Shown here piece by piece: positions 36,358 through 43,801 of a stretch of 49,272 nucleotides of DNA. The DNA comes from Sulfurimonas sp. Its GTDB lineage: Bacteria; Campylobacterota; Campylobacteria; Campylobacterales; Sulfurimonadaceae. The position numbers were made by a program, and so were the translations under genes. A model generated the notes under the pieces. That model was given only the letters and a program-made list of their open reading frames with translations. It was not told where the DNA came from and ran no database searches. The first letter of the stretch is position 1, and every line of letters starts with the position of its first letter. The stretch lies in contig JALSLQ010000035.1 in the NCBI GenBank assembly GCA_026988235.1, forward strand, positions 1-49,272, written 5' to 3'.

Positions 36358-36855
36358 TTATTTTATAGGAATCAACTTAGCTTTTGGTTTTTTAATTTCT
36401 GTTTTAGGAATAGTTATCGTTAAAATACCATTTTTAAAGCTTGTTTGCAATTTATTTTCATTTATATTCTCCGGCAATTGAATTGATTTTTGAAACTCAC
36501 CGTAAAAAATCTCTTTTTTTACAAAATCTTTGGATTTCTCTTCTTTTGACTCCTTCTTCTCACCTTTGAGAGTCAGAATTTTATTGTCATCAATTGAAAG
36601 TTTAATGTTTTTTTTGTTAACTCCTGCCAAATCAAATTTTAATACTATTTTGTCTTTTGCGTCTTGAATATCCGTTCTTGGATAACTGAAATTATTTAAT
36701 GCAGAACTACTCAAATGTGATTCTATCAATGAATTAAAATATTGATTCATTCGTGCGAAATTGGCATCATAAGGACTCTTGTCATTGAGAGTCGTTGCAA
36801 ATGCAGAACCTGCAAGGAAAGTTGAAAGCAAAATGCTACTTACTATTTTTTTCAT
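36358..36855 (-). CDS. Exported Hsp20/alpha-crystallin family protein
   Basis: Small heat-shock chaperone of 165 residues with an unusual N-terminal signal peptide (KKIVSSILLSTFLAGSAFA, cleavage after about residue 20), so it should act in the periplasm. The alpha-crystallin domain spans about 65-155, with FDLAGVNKKNIKLSI and the C-terminal FKNGILTITIPK motif. The I-x-I-type tail may be LIPIK. The ATG follows an AGGAG site. Just upstream lies a fragment of a second Hsp20 gene. Confidence 0.88.
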   Translation of the reverse strand: MKKIVSSILLSTFLAGSAFATTLNDKSPYDANFARMNQYFNSLIESHLSSSALNNFSYPRTDIQDAKDKIVLKFDLAGVNKKNIKLSIDDNKILTLKGEKKESKEEKSKDFVKKEIFYGEFQKSIQLPENINENKLQTSFKNGILTITIPKTEIKKPKAKLIPIK

Positions 36856-36867
36856 AGGAAACTCCTT

Positions 36868-36985
36868 TATTTTTTGTCTTTTTAGACTCTAGTTTTTCAA
36901 GCGTCAGATAATCATCTTCGACTTTTAATTCTATATCTTCTTTTTTAACACCCGGTAAATCAACCTCGATTGTAAAGAAAAAGTA
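36868..36985 (-). pseudogene. Remnant of a second Hsp20 gene
   Basis: Reading the minus strand across the gap between the Crp-family gene and the exported Hsp20 gene gives FFFTIEVDLPGVKKEDIEL, then KVEDDYLTLEKLESKK. This is the start of an alpha-crystallin domain and aligns with the intact neighbour (FDLAGVNKKNIKLSI). There is no start codon, the upstream frame stops inside the regulator gene end, and the frame stops at 36836 within the next gene. It therefore looks like a truncated paralogue, probably the result of a deletion between tandem hsp20 genes. Confidence 0.8.
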
Positions 36986-36990
36986 TTTTA

Positions 36991-37674
36991 TTACTTAAGT
37001 AGCATTTGGGCAGTTTTTTCCAAAAGTTTTTGCAGATTTTTTACTTTTATATTGCGTCGAGCAGTCTCTATGATATTATCAGTCTTTAACTGTTTAATAC
37101 TCCGCTCAATAACATGACGGACAGTTCCAAGTAGTTTTGCTATTTCACTATTGGAGAGGTTCTGTAAAAGTTGATAGCGAAATCTATTGTTAGGATTTAG
37201 ATTTTGCACTAAAAGATTTAAAAAACGCTCTTTTGTGTCATATAGGGCAAGTTCGGTTGCCAATTCTTCTGTATAGCGCATATGGGTGGCAAGATAAGGA
37301 AAGAATTTTTTGTTAAAAGTTGCATCGTTTTCAAGCCAGTAACGAACCCTTTCAATAGGTAAACGCAGAACATGCGCATTTTCTAACACTTCATAAATGA
37401 CTTCATGTGGCTTGCCGTCAAGTAGTGAAATGACATCAAACATATCACCGCGTTTGTATATAAAGATGGTCTGCTCTTTGTTCGTTTGAAAATTAATTTG
37501 ATAGGTTTTTATTCTGCCATCTACTATAACATAAAAATATTTGAGTAGGTCATCAGGATAAAATGCAGAGGAGCCTTTCTTATACTCAAAGGGTTTTGCA
37601 TATTTGTAAAATTCTTCTTCAAAGGTTTTATTTGTATTGTCTAAAAGTTCTAAGTGTTTGGAATTATTTTGCAT
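36991..37674 (-). CDS. Crp/Fnr family transcriptional regulator
   Basis: A 227-residue regulator with a cNMP-binding-type beta roll (about 25-120), a dimer helix and a C-terminal winged helix-turn-helix (LSNSEIAKLLGTVRHVIERSIKQL). The protein has no cysteine, so it cannot be an iron-sulfur FNR; a haem-type (DNR/NnrR-like) or other ligand is possible. It lies near nnrS. A perfect TTGAT-N4-ATCAA site is present at 43786-43799. Confidence 0.9.
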   Translation of the reverse strand: MQNNSKHLELLDNTNKTFEEEFYKYAKPFEYKKGSSAFYPDDLLKYFYVIVDGRIKTYQINFQTNKEQTIFIYKRGDMFDVISLLDGKPHEVIYEVLENAHVLRLPIERVRYWLENDATFNKKFFPYLATHMRYTEELATELALYDTKERFLNLLVQNLNPNNRFRYQLLQNLSNSEIAKLLGTVRHVIERSIKQLKTDNIIETARRNIKVKNLQKLLEKTAQMLLK

Positions 37675-37686
37675 ACGGAAATTGTA

Positions 37687-38763
37687 TCATATTTCTGTTT
37701 TTTGTTTTTTTATAAACTCAAGTACGGATTGTTCATTGCCTCTAAATATAACAGGGATAGAAGTTTTTTGGATTTGATAATCATACATCGGGTCATAGTA
37801 TCTTTCTAGTAAAATGGTAATCCACTCTAAATATAATGCTGTCGCTTCTGCTTGTGTATGTTTGGAATAAGCTTCGTCAAAGAGTTGTGTGAGTTGTGTA
37901 TAGAGTTGATTGCCAAGGCGTTTTTGTATTCTTTTGAGTCCAGATTTCACATTTTGCCCCCAAAGGTACAGCCCTTTTTCCTCGTAAAGCTTCTCATACT
38001 CTTTGCCGGCATTCACAACATACTCTTCATAGGTTATTTGTGCGCGTAGTTCAATTGGAGTTTCAAGGAGTATAAGTTTTCCTTGCATAAAGTTGTCATA
38101 CACAGGTTTTGGAATGAACATTCTGCCGATATTATGGCTTTCATGCTCTAAAATAAGGGTGTGGAAATTTTTGTGATGAAACTGTATGAGTTTATAGGCA
38201 AGAGTATTTTCAAAGTCGATTTGTGTAGGTTGAGCATTGGCAAAACCGCCAAAAGAAGAACCGCGATGGTTTGCAATGCCTTCAAGGTCAATAGAATTTT
38301 CTAGTTTGTTTAAAAGAATAGTTTTGCCAGAACCGGTTCTGCCACCTAAAATAAGTGTTGGGGTACTAGCGCTTATTTGCTCTGTCTGTTGCATAAGAAA
38401 GTTACGAAAAGCCTTGTACCCACCTTTGAGCCTTTGTATTTCTATGCCTGCTTCTTGAAGCCATGCTTGTGCAATTCCTGAGCGTTGTCCTCCTCGAAAA
38501 CAGTAAAGCTTTGCATCAGGATTTACTTTTAAATACTCCTGCCACTGTGCTACCCTTTTTTCTTTGCCTTCATTTTTTATAAGTGACTCAGCAAGTTGTA
38601 CAGCCGCTTCATTTCCGCTTTCTTTATATTTTGTGCCTACAAGCTTACGCTCTTCATCGTCTAAAATTGGTAGATTTGTGGCGTTGATAAATTTTCCTTT
38701 TTCAAACTCAATAGGTGCGCGTACATCAAGTAGAGGTGTTTCATTGAGGACAATAGAAGTCAA
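37687..38763 (-). CDS. mnmH: tRNA 2-selenouridine synthase MnmH
   Basis: Replaces sulfur by selenium in 2-thiouridine at the tRNA wobble position, using selenophosphate. The 358-residue protein has an N-terminal rhodanese domain with the catalytic Cys in LYCFRGGQRSG and a P-loop GGRTGSGKT near 142-150. It ends where the Crp-family gene's leader begins and lies directly next to selD, its selenium donor gene, with no gap. Confidence 0.95.
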   Translation of the reverse strand: MTSIVLNETPLLDVRAPIEFEKGKFINATNLPILDDEERKLVGTKYKESGNEAAVQLAESLIKNEGKEKRVAQWQEYLKVNPDAKLYCFRGGQRSGIAQAWLQEAGIEIQRLKGGYKAFRNFLMQQTEQISASTPTLILGGRTGSGKTILLNKLENSIDLEGIANHRGSSFGGFANAQPTQIDFENTLAYKLIQFHHKNFHTLILEHESHNIGRMFIPKPVYDNFMQGKLILLETPIELRAQITYEEYVVNAGKEYEKLYEEKGLYLWGQNVKSGLKRIQKRLGNQLYTQLTQLFDEAYSKHTQAEATALYLEWITILLERYYDPMYDYQIQKTSIPVIFRGNEQSVLEFIKKQKTEI

Positions 38764-39795
38764 TTATATGACCTCGACCAAATATTTTGAAGACGGAATT
38801 GTTTTTCCTATTGGGCTTAAATCTAATCCTGCCTTTTTTGTAATGGTTAAAAAGTCCTCAAGTGCATCTTTGCGAACAGCACAAAGCAGTCCGCCAGAGG
38901 TTTGGGCATCACATAAAATATCTTGTTGTTGAGGTGTCATTGGTGAAATTTTATCGCCGTAACTCTCAAAATTTCGGCGTGTTCCACCCGGTACACAGCC
39001 CATTTGCAGGTATTTTTTGACATTTTGTAGTGTCGGTACTTTTTCAAACTCTATAACGGCACTGATATCGCTTCCCTCACAAATTTCGCTCAAATGCCCA
39101 AGTAAACCGAAACCCGTTACATCGGTGAGTGCCGTAACACCTTCGAGTTGAGAAATTTCTGCCCCAATTTTATTAAGTGTGCACATAGCATCTATGGCAA
39201 CATTAATGTCGCCTTCTGAAATTTTTCCTTGTTTTTGGGCGGTTGTGAGGATGCCAATACCAAGTGGTTTTGTTAAAAAGAGTTCACAATCAGCCACGGC
39301 GGTATTGTTTCTTTTGAGGTGTTCATTCTTTGCTATACCCGTGACGGCAAGTCCAAATATCGGCTCAGGGGAATCTATACTATGCCCACCTGCTAAAGGT
39401 ATGCCTGCTTCTTCGCAAACAGAACGACCGCCGTCAATGACTTCACGGGCTACATCGGCGTCAAGCTTGTTAATAGGCCAACCGAAGATGGAAATCGCCA
39501 TAAGTGGTTTGCCGCCCATTGCATAAATGTCACTGATGGCATTGGTGGCTGCTATGCGTCCAAAAGTAAAAGGGTCATCGACTATGGGCATAAAAAAATC
39601 AGTCGTGCTTAAAACAGAAGTACCGTTGCCCAAATCAAAGGCCGCGGCATCATCTTTGGAAGAGTTGCCGACAAGTAAATCAGGGTAGCTTATAGTTTCT
39701 CTTGTTGTTGTTAAAATAGTGTCAAGTAATTTTGGTGAAATTTTACAGCCGCAACCTGCACCGTGACTGTATTGTGTCAGTTTTATGTCTTTCAT
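38764..39795 (-). CDS. selD: Selenide, water dikinase (selenophosphate synthetase)
   Basis: Makes selenophosphate from selenide and ATP. The start is set at ATG 39795, where the family sequence [20 protein letters not shown] begins, after an AGGA site; the ORF track starts 20 codons too early. The active-site position is Cys (GCGC), not selenocysteine, so no SECIS is needed. The DDAAAF and later [10 protein letters not shown] motifs are present. Pairing with mnmH shows at least tRNA selenation. Confidence 0.95.
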   Translation of the reverse strand: MKDIKLTQYSHGAGCGCKISPKLLDTILTTTRETISYPDLLVGNSSKDDAAAFDLGNGTSVLSTTDFFMPIVDDPFTFGRIAATNAISDIYAMGGKPLMAISIFGWPINKLDADVAREVIDGGRSVCEEAGIPLAGGHSIDSPEPIFGLAVTGIAKNEHLKRNNTAVADCELFLTKPLGIGILTTAQKQGKISEGDINVAIDAMCTLNKIGAEISQLEGVTALTDVTGFGLLGHLSEICEGSDISAVIEFEKVPTLQNVKKYLQMGCVPGGTRRNFESYGDKISPMTPQQQDILCDAQTSGGLLCAVRKDALEDFLTITKKAGLDLSPIGKTIPSSKYLVEVI

Positions 39796-39905
39796 AATGT
39801 ATAATGTCCTAAATTTATATTTTTTTAAAGTATCACATAGTAATCTTGTTTTCATAAGAATCAGGTTAAAATCACACGGTAATTCAAAACATTGTTGATT
39901 TTCAC

Positions 39906-40086
39906 AACCCAGACTTTAGTCTGGGCTGAGAGTGGCAAGAAAGTTACAACAGCCGGCACTAAAGTACCGGTTCCGACAGCTTTTGGAACCCAGACTTTAG
40001 TCTGGGCTGAGAGTGGCAGAAAATAGCAACAGCCGGCACTGAAGTACCGGTTCCGAGAGGTTTCGGAACCCGTACTTCAGTGCGGG
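39906..40086. repeat. Cluster of five REP-like palindromes in a tandem array
   Basis: Five short hairpins share the core ACTNNAGT. Type A is CCCAGACTTTAGTCTGGG at 39908-39925 and 39989-40006. Type B is CCGGCACTAAAGTACCGG at 39953-39970, with a one-base variant at 40033-40050. Type C is CCCGTACTTCAGTGCGGG at 40069-40086. Types A and B alternate with a period of about 80-81 bases, including the shared spacer GAGAGTGGCA. Type C matches the arm at 33779. The array fills the 326-base gap between selD and the HAD gene; the rest of the gap shows nothing recognisable. Confidence 0.85.
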
Positions 40087-40121
40087 CTTTAGGCTTAAAA
40101 ATAAAAACAATAAGGAAAAAA

Positions 40122-40565
40122 ATGCAAGAAAATATCAAACATATTGTTCTCGATTATAACGGAACGATTGCAAAAGACGGTGTATTAAAAGATGAGGTGA
40201 AAAAATTATTACCGCTTTTAGCACAAACATATACCTTACATGTAATCACTGCAGATACATTTGGCAGTGTACAAAAAGAGCTCAAAGAGTATGCGTTACA
40301 TGTAAAGGTGCTAGAGAGCCATAACCATACTATGGAAAAAGAGGCATATATTTCAGCGTTACATGTAACTGAATGTGTGGCTATCGGCAATGGAAACAAC
40401 GACATGAAAATGTTACAAAAAGCAACAATAGGCATTTGTATACTTGGAGATGAAGGTTGCAGCACAAAAAGCCTACTCGCTTCAGATATAGTGTGCAAAT
40501 CTATCACCGAAGCACTTGAGCTGTTTTTGTACCCTAAAAGGCTGACTGCGACGCTTAGGGTATAA
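40122..40565 (+). CDS. HAD-superfamily phosphatase, soluble P-type ATPase-like
   Basis: A 147-residue HAD-fold protein. The start is moved to ATG 40122 after TAAGGAA; the ORF-track start lies within a REP element. Motif I is LDYNGTIA, with Asn at the position of the second Asp, and motif IV is GNGNNDMKML instead of GDGxND. The DYNGT form matches the small soluble P-type ATPase-like group (COG4087 type), whose function is unknown. Three TTACATGTAA palindromes occur within 133 bases, each read as Leu-His-Val. The 3' end overlaps the convergent nitroreductase gene by 11 bases. Confidence 0.8.
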   Translation: MQENIKHIVLDYNGTIAKDGVLKDEVKKLLPLLAQTYTLHVITADTFGSVQKELKEYALHVKVLESHNHTMEKEAYISALHVTECVAIGNGNNDMKMLQKATIGICILGDEGCSTKSLLASDIVCKSITEALELFLYPKRLTATLRV

Positions 40566-41184
40566 ACTCCACGACTTCGTCAAATGGCAGTCTGATTTGT
40601 TTTGGTTGCGGATTTAATCTGTACCCAAAAGGTAGCACCATTGCAAGTTGAAATTTGCTTGTGTTGAGTTCAAGAATTTCTTCGACTTTTTCTTTTTCAA
40701 AACCTTCTATAGGACAGGAGTCTATTCCGATAAAAGCAGCACCAGTCATCATATTTGCAGCCGCAATGTAAGTCTGCTTTGCAGTCCAGCAGTAAATATT
40801 TTCATCACTGCTGAGTGTTTTTTCTAAATGTTTTGCATATAAATCCATATACATGTCAAGTGATTCTTGTGGCATATCGCGTCGTGCAAAGCGTTTTTCA
40901 ACTTCGCCCGATTCGGGTTTGACACTCTCTATACCGGCAAGGACAATGACAAGATGAGAACATGAAGTGACTTGAACCTGATTCCAACATGCCGGTCTGA
41001 GTTTGGCTTTTAGCGCTTCATTGGTAATGACTAGAAATTTCCAGGCTTCCATACCAAAAGAAGAGGGCGATTTTCTGCCACACTCCAAAATAAAGTGCAT
41101 ATCTTCATCACTTATTTTCTTTGTTTCGTCAAATATCTTACACGCATGGCGAAAGTTCATGGCATCCATAAATTCATTTTTCAT
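40555..41184 (-). CDS. Nitroreductase family protein
   Basis: FMN-dependent NAD(P)H oxidoreductase of about 209 residues. The N-terminal FRHACKIFDETKKI and KSPSSFGMEAWKFLVI segments are the family's FMN-binding region, and PIEGFEKEKVEEIL sits in the usual place. The start is at ATG 41184 after AAGGAT; the upstream ATG in the track has no site. The substrate is unknown; nitro-compound, flavin or quinone reduction are typical. Confidence 0.88.
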   Translation of the reverse strand: MKNEFMDAMNFRHACKIFDETKKISDEDMHFILECGRKSPSSFGMEAWKFLVITNEALKAKLRPACWNQVQVTSCSHLVIVLAGIESVKPESGEVEKRFARRDMPQESLDMYMDLYAKHLEKTLSSDENIYCWTAKQTYIAAANMMTGAAFIGIDSCPIEGFEKEKVEEILELNTSKFQLAMVLPFGYRLNPQPKQIRLPFDEVVEFIP

Positions 41185-41277
41185 TGTTTTATCCTTATAA
41201 TATGTCAAATTGCAATAAATTGCGAAGCAGTGGCGGAAAAGTTTTATAATAATAGCATAAAAATCAGGAGTAAAATG

Positions 41278-41622
41278 ATGGTTTTAGGGAAATGTCCATA
41301 TTGTGGTGATGGGGAGATTGAGGTACGCGATAAAGAGGTGCGAGGGAAAAAAGTAAAACTCTATGCCTGTTCAAACGCCCATTGGAAGACAGAAGATGGT
41401 GAGATGTTTGAAGTGACGCAGGATTCTACATGTAGCTTTAGAATCTGGCAAAATTCTTTGGCAAAATACGGTAAATGGCTAGGTTATAAAGAAGTGAGAG
41501 AACTTTTAAGTGAGGGGGAACTTGAAGTGGAACTGCTCAGTAAAAAATACGGTAAAAAAATTTACTACACGAAAACACTTGTTTTAAATGAAGAGTATGG
41601 CGTAAGTGTACTTTGGGATTAG
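41278..41622 (+). CDS. Stand-alone topoisomerase C-terminal zinc-ribbon protein
   Basis: A 114-residue protein starting at the second of two adjacent ATGs, seven bases after AGGAG; the track start 61 codons upstream lies in the nitroreductase region. CPYCGDGEIEVRDK is a zinc-ribbon half, followed by CSNAHWKTEDG. The later CSFRIWQNSLAKYG and LLSEGE resemble the Toprim_Crpt repeat at the end of topoisomerase III. No topoisomerase core is encoded, so it may bind DNA alone or act in trans. Confidence 0.72.
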   Translation: MVLGKCPYCGDGEIEVRDKEVRGKKVKLYACSNAHWKTEDGEMFEVTQDSTCSFRIWQNSLAKYGKWLGYKEVRELLSEGELEVELLSKKYGKKIYYTKTLVLNEEYGVSVLWD

Positions 41623-41640
41623 TTTGGCTAAAATTAAACT

Positions 41641-42864
41641 ATGTTAGAACAATATAAAGAAGCGATTGAAAAAAGCAATATTATCTCAAAGACCGATGTT
41701 AACGGCATCATCACTTTTGTGAATGATGAATTTTGCAAAATTTCAGGGTACTCAAAAGAAGAACTTCTTGGTAAAAATCATAATATCGTCAGACACCCCG
41801 ATGTGCCTGCTTCTGCATTTAAAGCTTTATGGGAGACGATAAAAGCAAAAAAAACCTATAAAGCTACGGTTAAAAACAGAGCAAAAGACGGGACAACTTT
41901 TTATGTTAATACCACGGTAATTCCCATACTTGATAAAAAAAATAACATAGAAGAGTTTATAGCAATTCGTTATGATGTAACAAAAGAAGTTTTTTATAAA
42001 AAAAGTTTGGAACAAAAAGAGAGAGAACTGCAAGAACTCAATGAAAACCTTGAAAAACGAGTAATAGAAAAGACAAAAGAGCTTAAAGAACTCAATGAAA
42101 CGCTTGAACTCAGAGTGCACGAAGAGATAGCTAAAAATGAAGAGAAACAAAAAGTGATGTTTTGGCAGTCACGGCTTGCAAGTCTAGGTGAAATGCTAGC
42201 AAATATTGCCCACCAGTGGAGACAGCCCTTAACAGAACTCAGCCTCACCCTCTTTAGCTTGAAAAAAGCCGCTGAAAATGAAAATATACAGGATGTTGAG
42301 AGCCTGTATAAAGAGAGTAAAGCGATTATACAAAACATGTCTACTACCATTGATGATTTTACCAACTTTTTTAAACCGACAAAACAGAAGCACTATTTTA
42401 AAATAGCAGACAGTGTTAATGAAGCATTGAATATTTTAGAAAAAATTATTACAAAAGAAATGATAAATATTCATACTACTTTCGAAGATGTGAAAGTGCT
42501 AGGTATTTCAAATGAACTAACACAGGTTATGATAAATCTCATACAAAATTCTAAAGATGCTTTTTTACAATCAGGCGTATTGCTCAGAGAAATACATATA
42601 CGCGTGAAAAAAGAAAAAGGTTTTGCGCTTATAGTATTTGAAGACAATGCCGGAGGCATACAAGAAAAAGAGATTTATAAAATATTTGAACCATATTTTA
42701 CTACAAAACATTCTTCTTCTGGTACAGGTTTAGGTTTGTTTATGTCCAAAATGATTTGTGAACAGGGCTTAAACGGTTCCATAGATGTAAAATCTAAAAA
42801 AAGTTTTACGACTTTTAGCATAAAAATTCCACTGCAAGATACGGATAGAGAAAATGCGCAATAA
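41641..42864 (+). CDS. PAS-domain sensor histidine kinase
   Basis: A cytoplasmic sensor kinase of 407 residues: PAS domain at about 10-115 (VNDEFCKISGYSKEELLGKNHNIVRHPD), coiled coil at about 120-175, phosphoacceptor His191 in IAHQWRQPLTEL, then a HATPase domain with an N box (MINLIQNSKDA), EDNAGGI and GTGLGLFMSK. The aerotaxis-like PAS suggests a redox, oxygen or small-ligand signal. No membrane segment is present. The stop overlaps the response regulator start by 11 bases. Confidence 0.92.
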   Translation: MLEQYKEAIEKSNIISKTDVNGIITFVNDEFCKISGYSKEELLGKNHNIVRHPDVPASAFKALWETIKAKKTYKATVKNRAKDGTTFYVNTTVIPILDKKNNIEEFIAIRYDVTKEVFYKKSLEQKERELQELNENLEKRVIEKTKELKELNETLELRVHEEIAKNEEKQKVMFWQSRLASLGEMLANIAHQWRQPLTELSLTLFSLKKAAENENIQDVESLYKESKAIIQNMSTTIDDFTNFFKPTKQKHYFKIADSVNEALNILEKIITKEMINIHTTFEDVKVLGISNELTQVMINLIQNSKDAFLQSGVLLREIHIRVKKEKGFALIVFEDNAGGIQEKEIYKIFEPYFTTKHSSSGTGLGLFMSKMICEQGLNGSIDVKSKKSFTTFSIKIPLQDTDRENAQ

Positions 42865-43543
42865 GTTTTTAAAAAGTTTAAAAGTTTTGTTGGTTGAAGA
42901 TGAGGAAAAACTCGCTTTACTGCTTAAAAATGCTATCGGAGGTAGTTTTCGCAGCTTTTTATTGGCAAAAGATGGTGATGAAGGTTTACAAATTTATAAA
43001 AAAGTTTTACCTGATGTTGTCATTACAGACATTATGATGCCCCATAAAACTGGTTTAGAAATGGCTAAAGAGATAAAAAAGTTAAACCCAAACAGTAAAA
43101 TTATCATATTGAGTGCCTTTAGTGAAGTAGAAAAGCTCTTAAGTGCTATAGATATAGGTGTACTCAAGTATTTTATCAAGCCTTTTGACCCGGATGAGGT
43201 GTTAGAATATATTCTTTCACTTGAAAATGTTATAGAAAGTAAACTTATAAATTTGCAAGATGGATTTTTCTTTAATAAGACTACAAAAAGTTTGTATAAA
43301 AATAATAGGTACATTGTGCTCTCAAAAAAAGAGGTTTTGTTTTTAGAAGTATTGCTCCAAAATAGTGAGGATGATAAGTGTGTTACAAAATATGAAGATA
43401 TTAAAAAATTACTTTGGAATGAAAAGGTGAGTGATGAAAGAGTTCGAACATTTATAAGACGTTTCAGAGAAAAAACTTCCAAAGAACTACTCATAAATGT
43501 CAAAGGACAAGGCTATTGCTTAGATTTATTTGTTGATGTATAA
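42854..43543 (+). CDS. OmpR-like response regulator
   Basis: The partner of the upstream kinase. The 229-residue protein has a receiver domain with the acidic pair in LVEDEEK, phosphoacceptor Asp59 (VVITDIMMP) and Lys in the FIKPFDPDE loop. A winged-helix output domain covers about 135-225 (RVRTFIRRFREKTSKELLINVKGQGY). The 3' end overlaps a small gene on the other strand by 18 bases. Confidence 0.92.
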   Translation: MRNKFLKSLKVLLVEDEEKLALLLKNAIGGSFRSFLLAKDGDEGLQIYKKVLPDVVITDIMMPHKTGLEMAKEIKKLNPNSKIIILSAFSEVEKLLSAIDIGVLKYFIKPFDPDEVLEYILSLENVIESKLINLQDGFFFNKTTKSLYKNNRYIVLSKKEVLFLEVLLQNSEDDKCVTKYEDIKKLLWNEKVSDERVRTFIRRFREKTSKELLINVKGQGYCLDLFVDV

Positions 43544-43669
43544 ATTAGCACCAGGATGATTTGGCTTTGAAATTGCCGGTTTTTTAAGTTCTTTTTTATC
43601 GTAGTGAACGATATTTTGTGCTTGAAGTGCAACCATTGCGAATGTAAATGCTAGTATGATTTTTATCAT
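43526..43669 (-). CDS. Small secreted peptide opposite the two-component system
   Basis: A 47-residue ORF below the track's size limit. The N-terminus is a signal peptide (IKIILAFTFAMVALQAQ, cleavage likely after LQA), followed by a 30-residue basic mature part with KKELKKPAISKPNHPG. An AAGGAAA site lies six bases before the ATG. A perfect Fnr-type palindrome is 117 bases upstream. I do not know a family. The convergent overlap with the regulator gene suggests a conserved arrangement. It could be a small periplasmic protein or a sensor ligand. Confidence 0.6.
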   Translation of the reverse strand: MIKIILAFTFAMVALQAQNIVHYDKKELKKPAISKPNHPGANLYINK

Positions 43670-43685
43670 GATATTTCCTTATAAA

Positions 43686-43711
43686 GAGTATGTAAAATAC
43701 TCGAATTTTTA
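43686..43711 (+). terminator. Hairpin after the response regulator gene
   Basis: GAGTAT and ATACTC (43686-43691 with 43697-43702) form a 6-base stem with loop GTAAA, followed by GAATTTTT. It may terminate the kinase/regulator transcript after passing antisense through the small peptide gene. On the other strand it lies in the 5' region of that gene. Confidence 0.4.
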
Positions 43712-43785
43712 AATAGGACAATTTTTGTCTGATTTAAACTTGAGGGAATAATAACTCATTCTTACAAAGAAAAAATTGATATATA

Positions 43786-43799
43786 TCAAGAAAATGAGT
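43786..43799. promoter_or_regulatory. Crp/Fnr-type operator TTGAT-ATAT-ATCAA
   Basis: The palindrome TTGATATATATCAA matches the Fnr/NnrR-type consensus TTGAT-N4-ATCAA exactly. It lies 117 bases upstream of the 47-residue peptide gene and just downstream of the nrdG stop. The simplest target is the peptide gene. The cysteine-free Crp-family protein at 36991-37674 is one candidate for the binding factor. Confidence 0.55.
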
Positions 43800-43801
43800 A
43801 T

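Noticed and set aside
36991-37674. Assignment of the Crp-family gene as iron-sulfur FNR
   Set aside because: The protein contains no cysteine at all, so it cannot hold the FNR cluster.
39906-40086. Insertion sequence ends
   Set aside because: No transposase ORF lies between or beside the repeats and the arms are short internal palindromes rather than element termini.
40080-40121. Upstream start of the HAD gene given in the ORF track
   Set aside because: The extra 14 codons lie in a REP-like hairpin and have no ribosome-binding site; ATG 40122 has TAAGGAA and begins the conserved sequence.
41095-41277. 61-codon N-terminal extension of the zinc-ribbon protein
   Set aside because: It is antisense to the start of the nitroreductase gene, is hydrophobic and low quality, and AGGAG is placed for ATG 41278.
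42994-43503. 169-codon minus-strand ORF inside the response regulator
   Set aside because: It is the antisense of a well-conserved receiver and winged-helix protein, rich in Ser/Phe/Leu as expected for antisense of AT-rich coding sequence.
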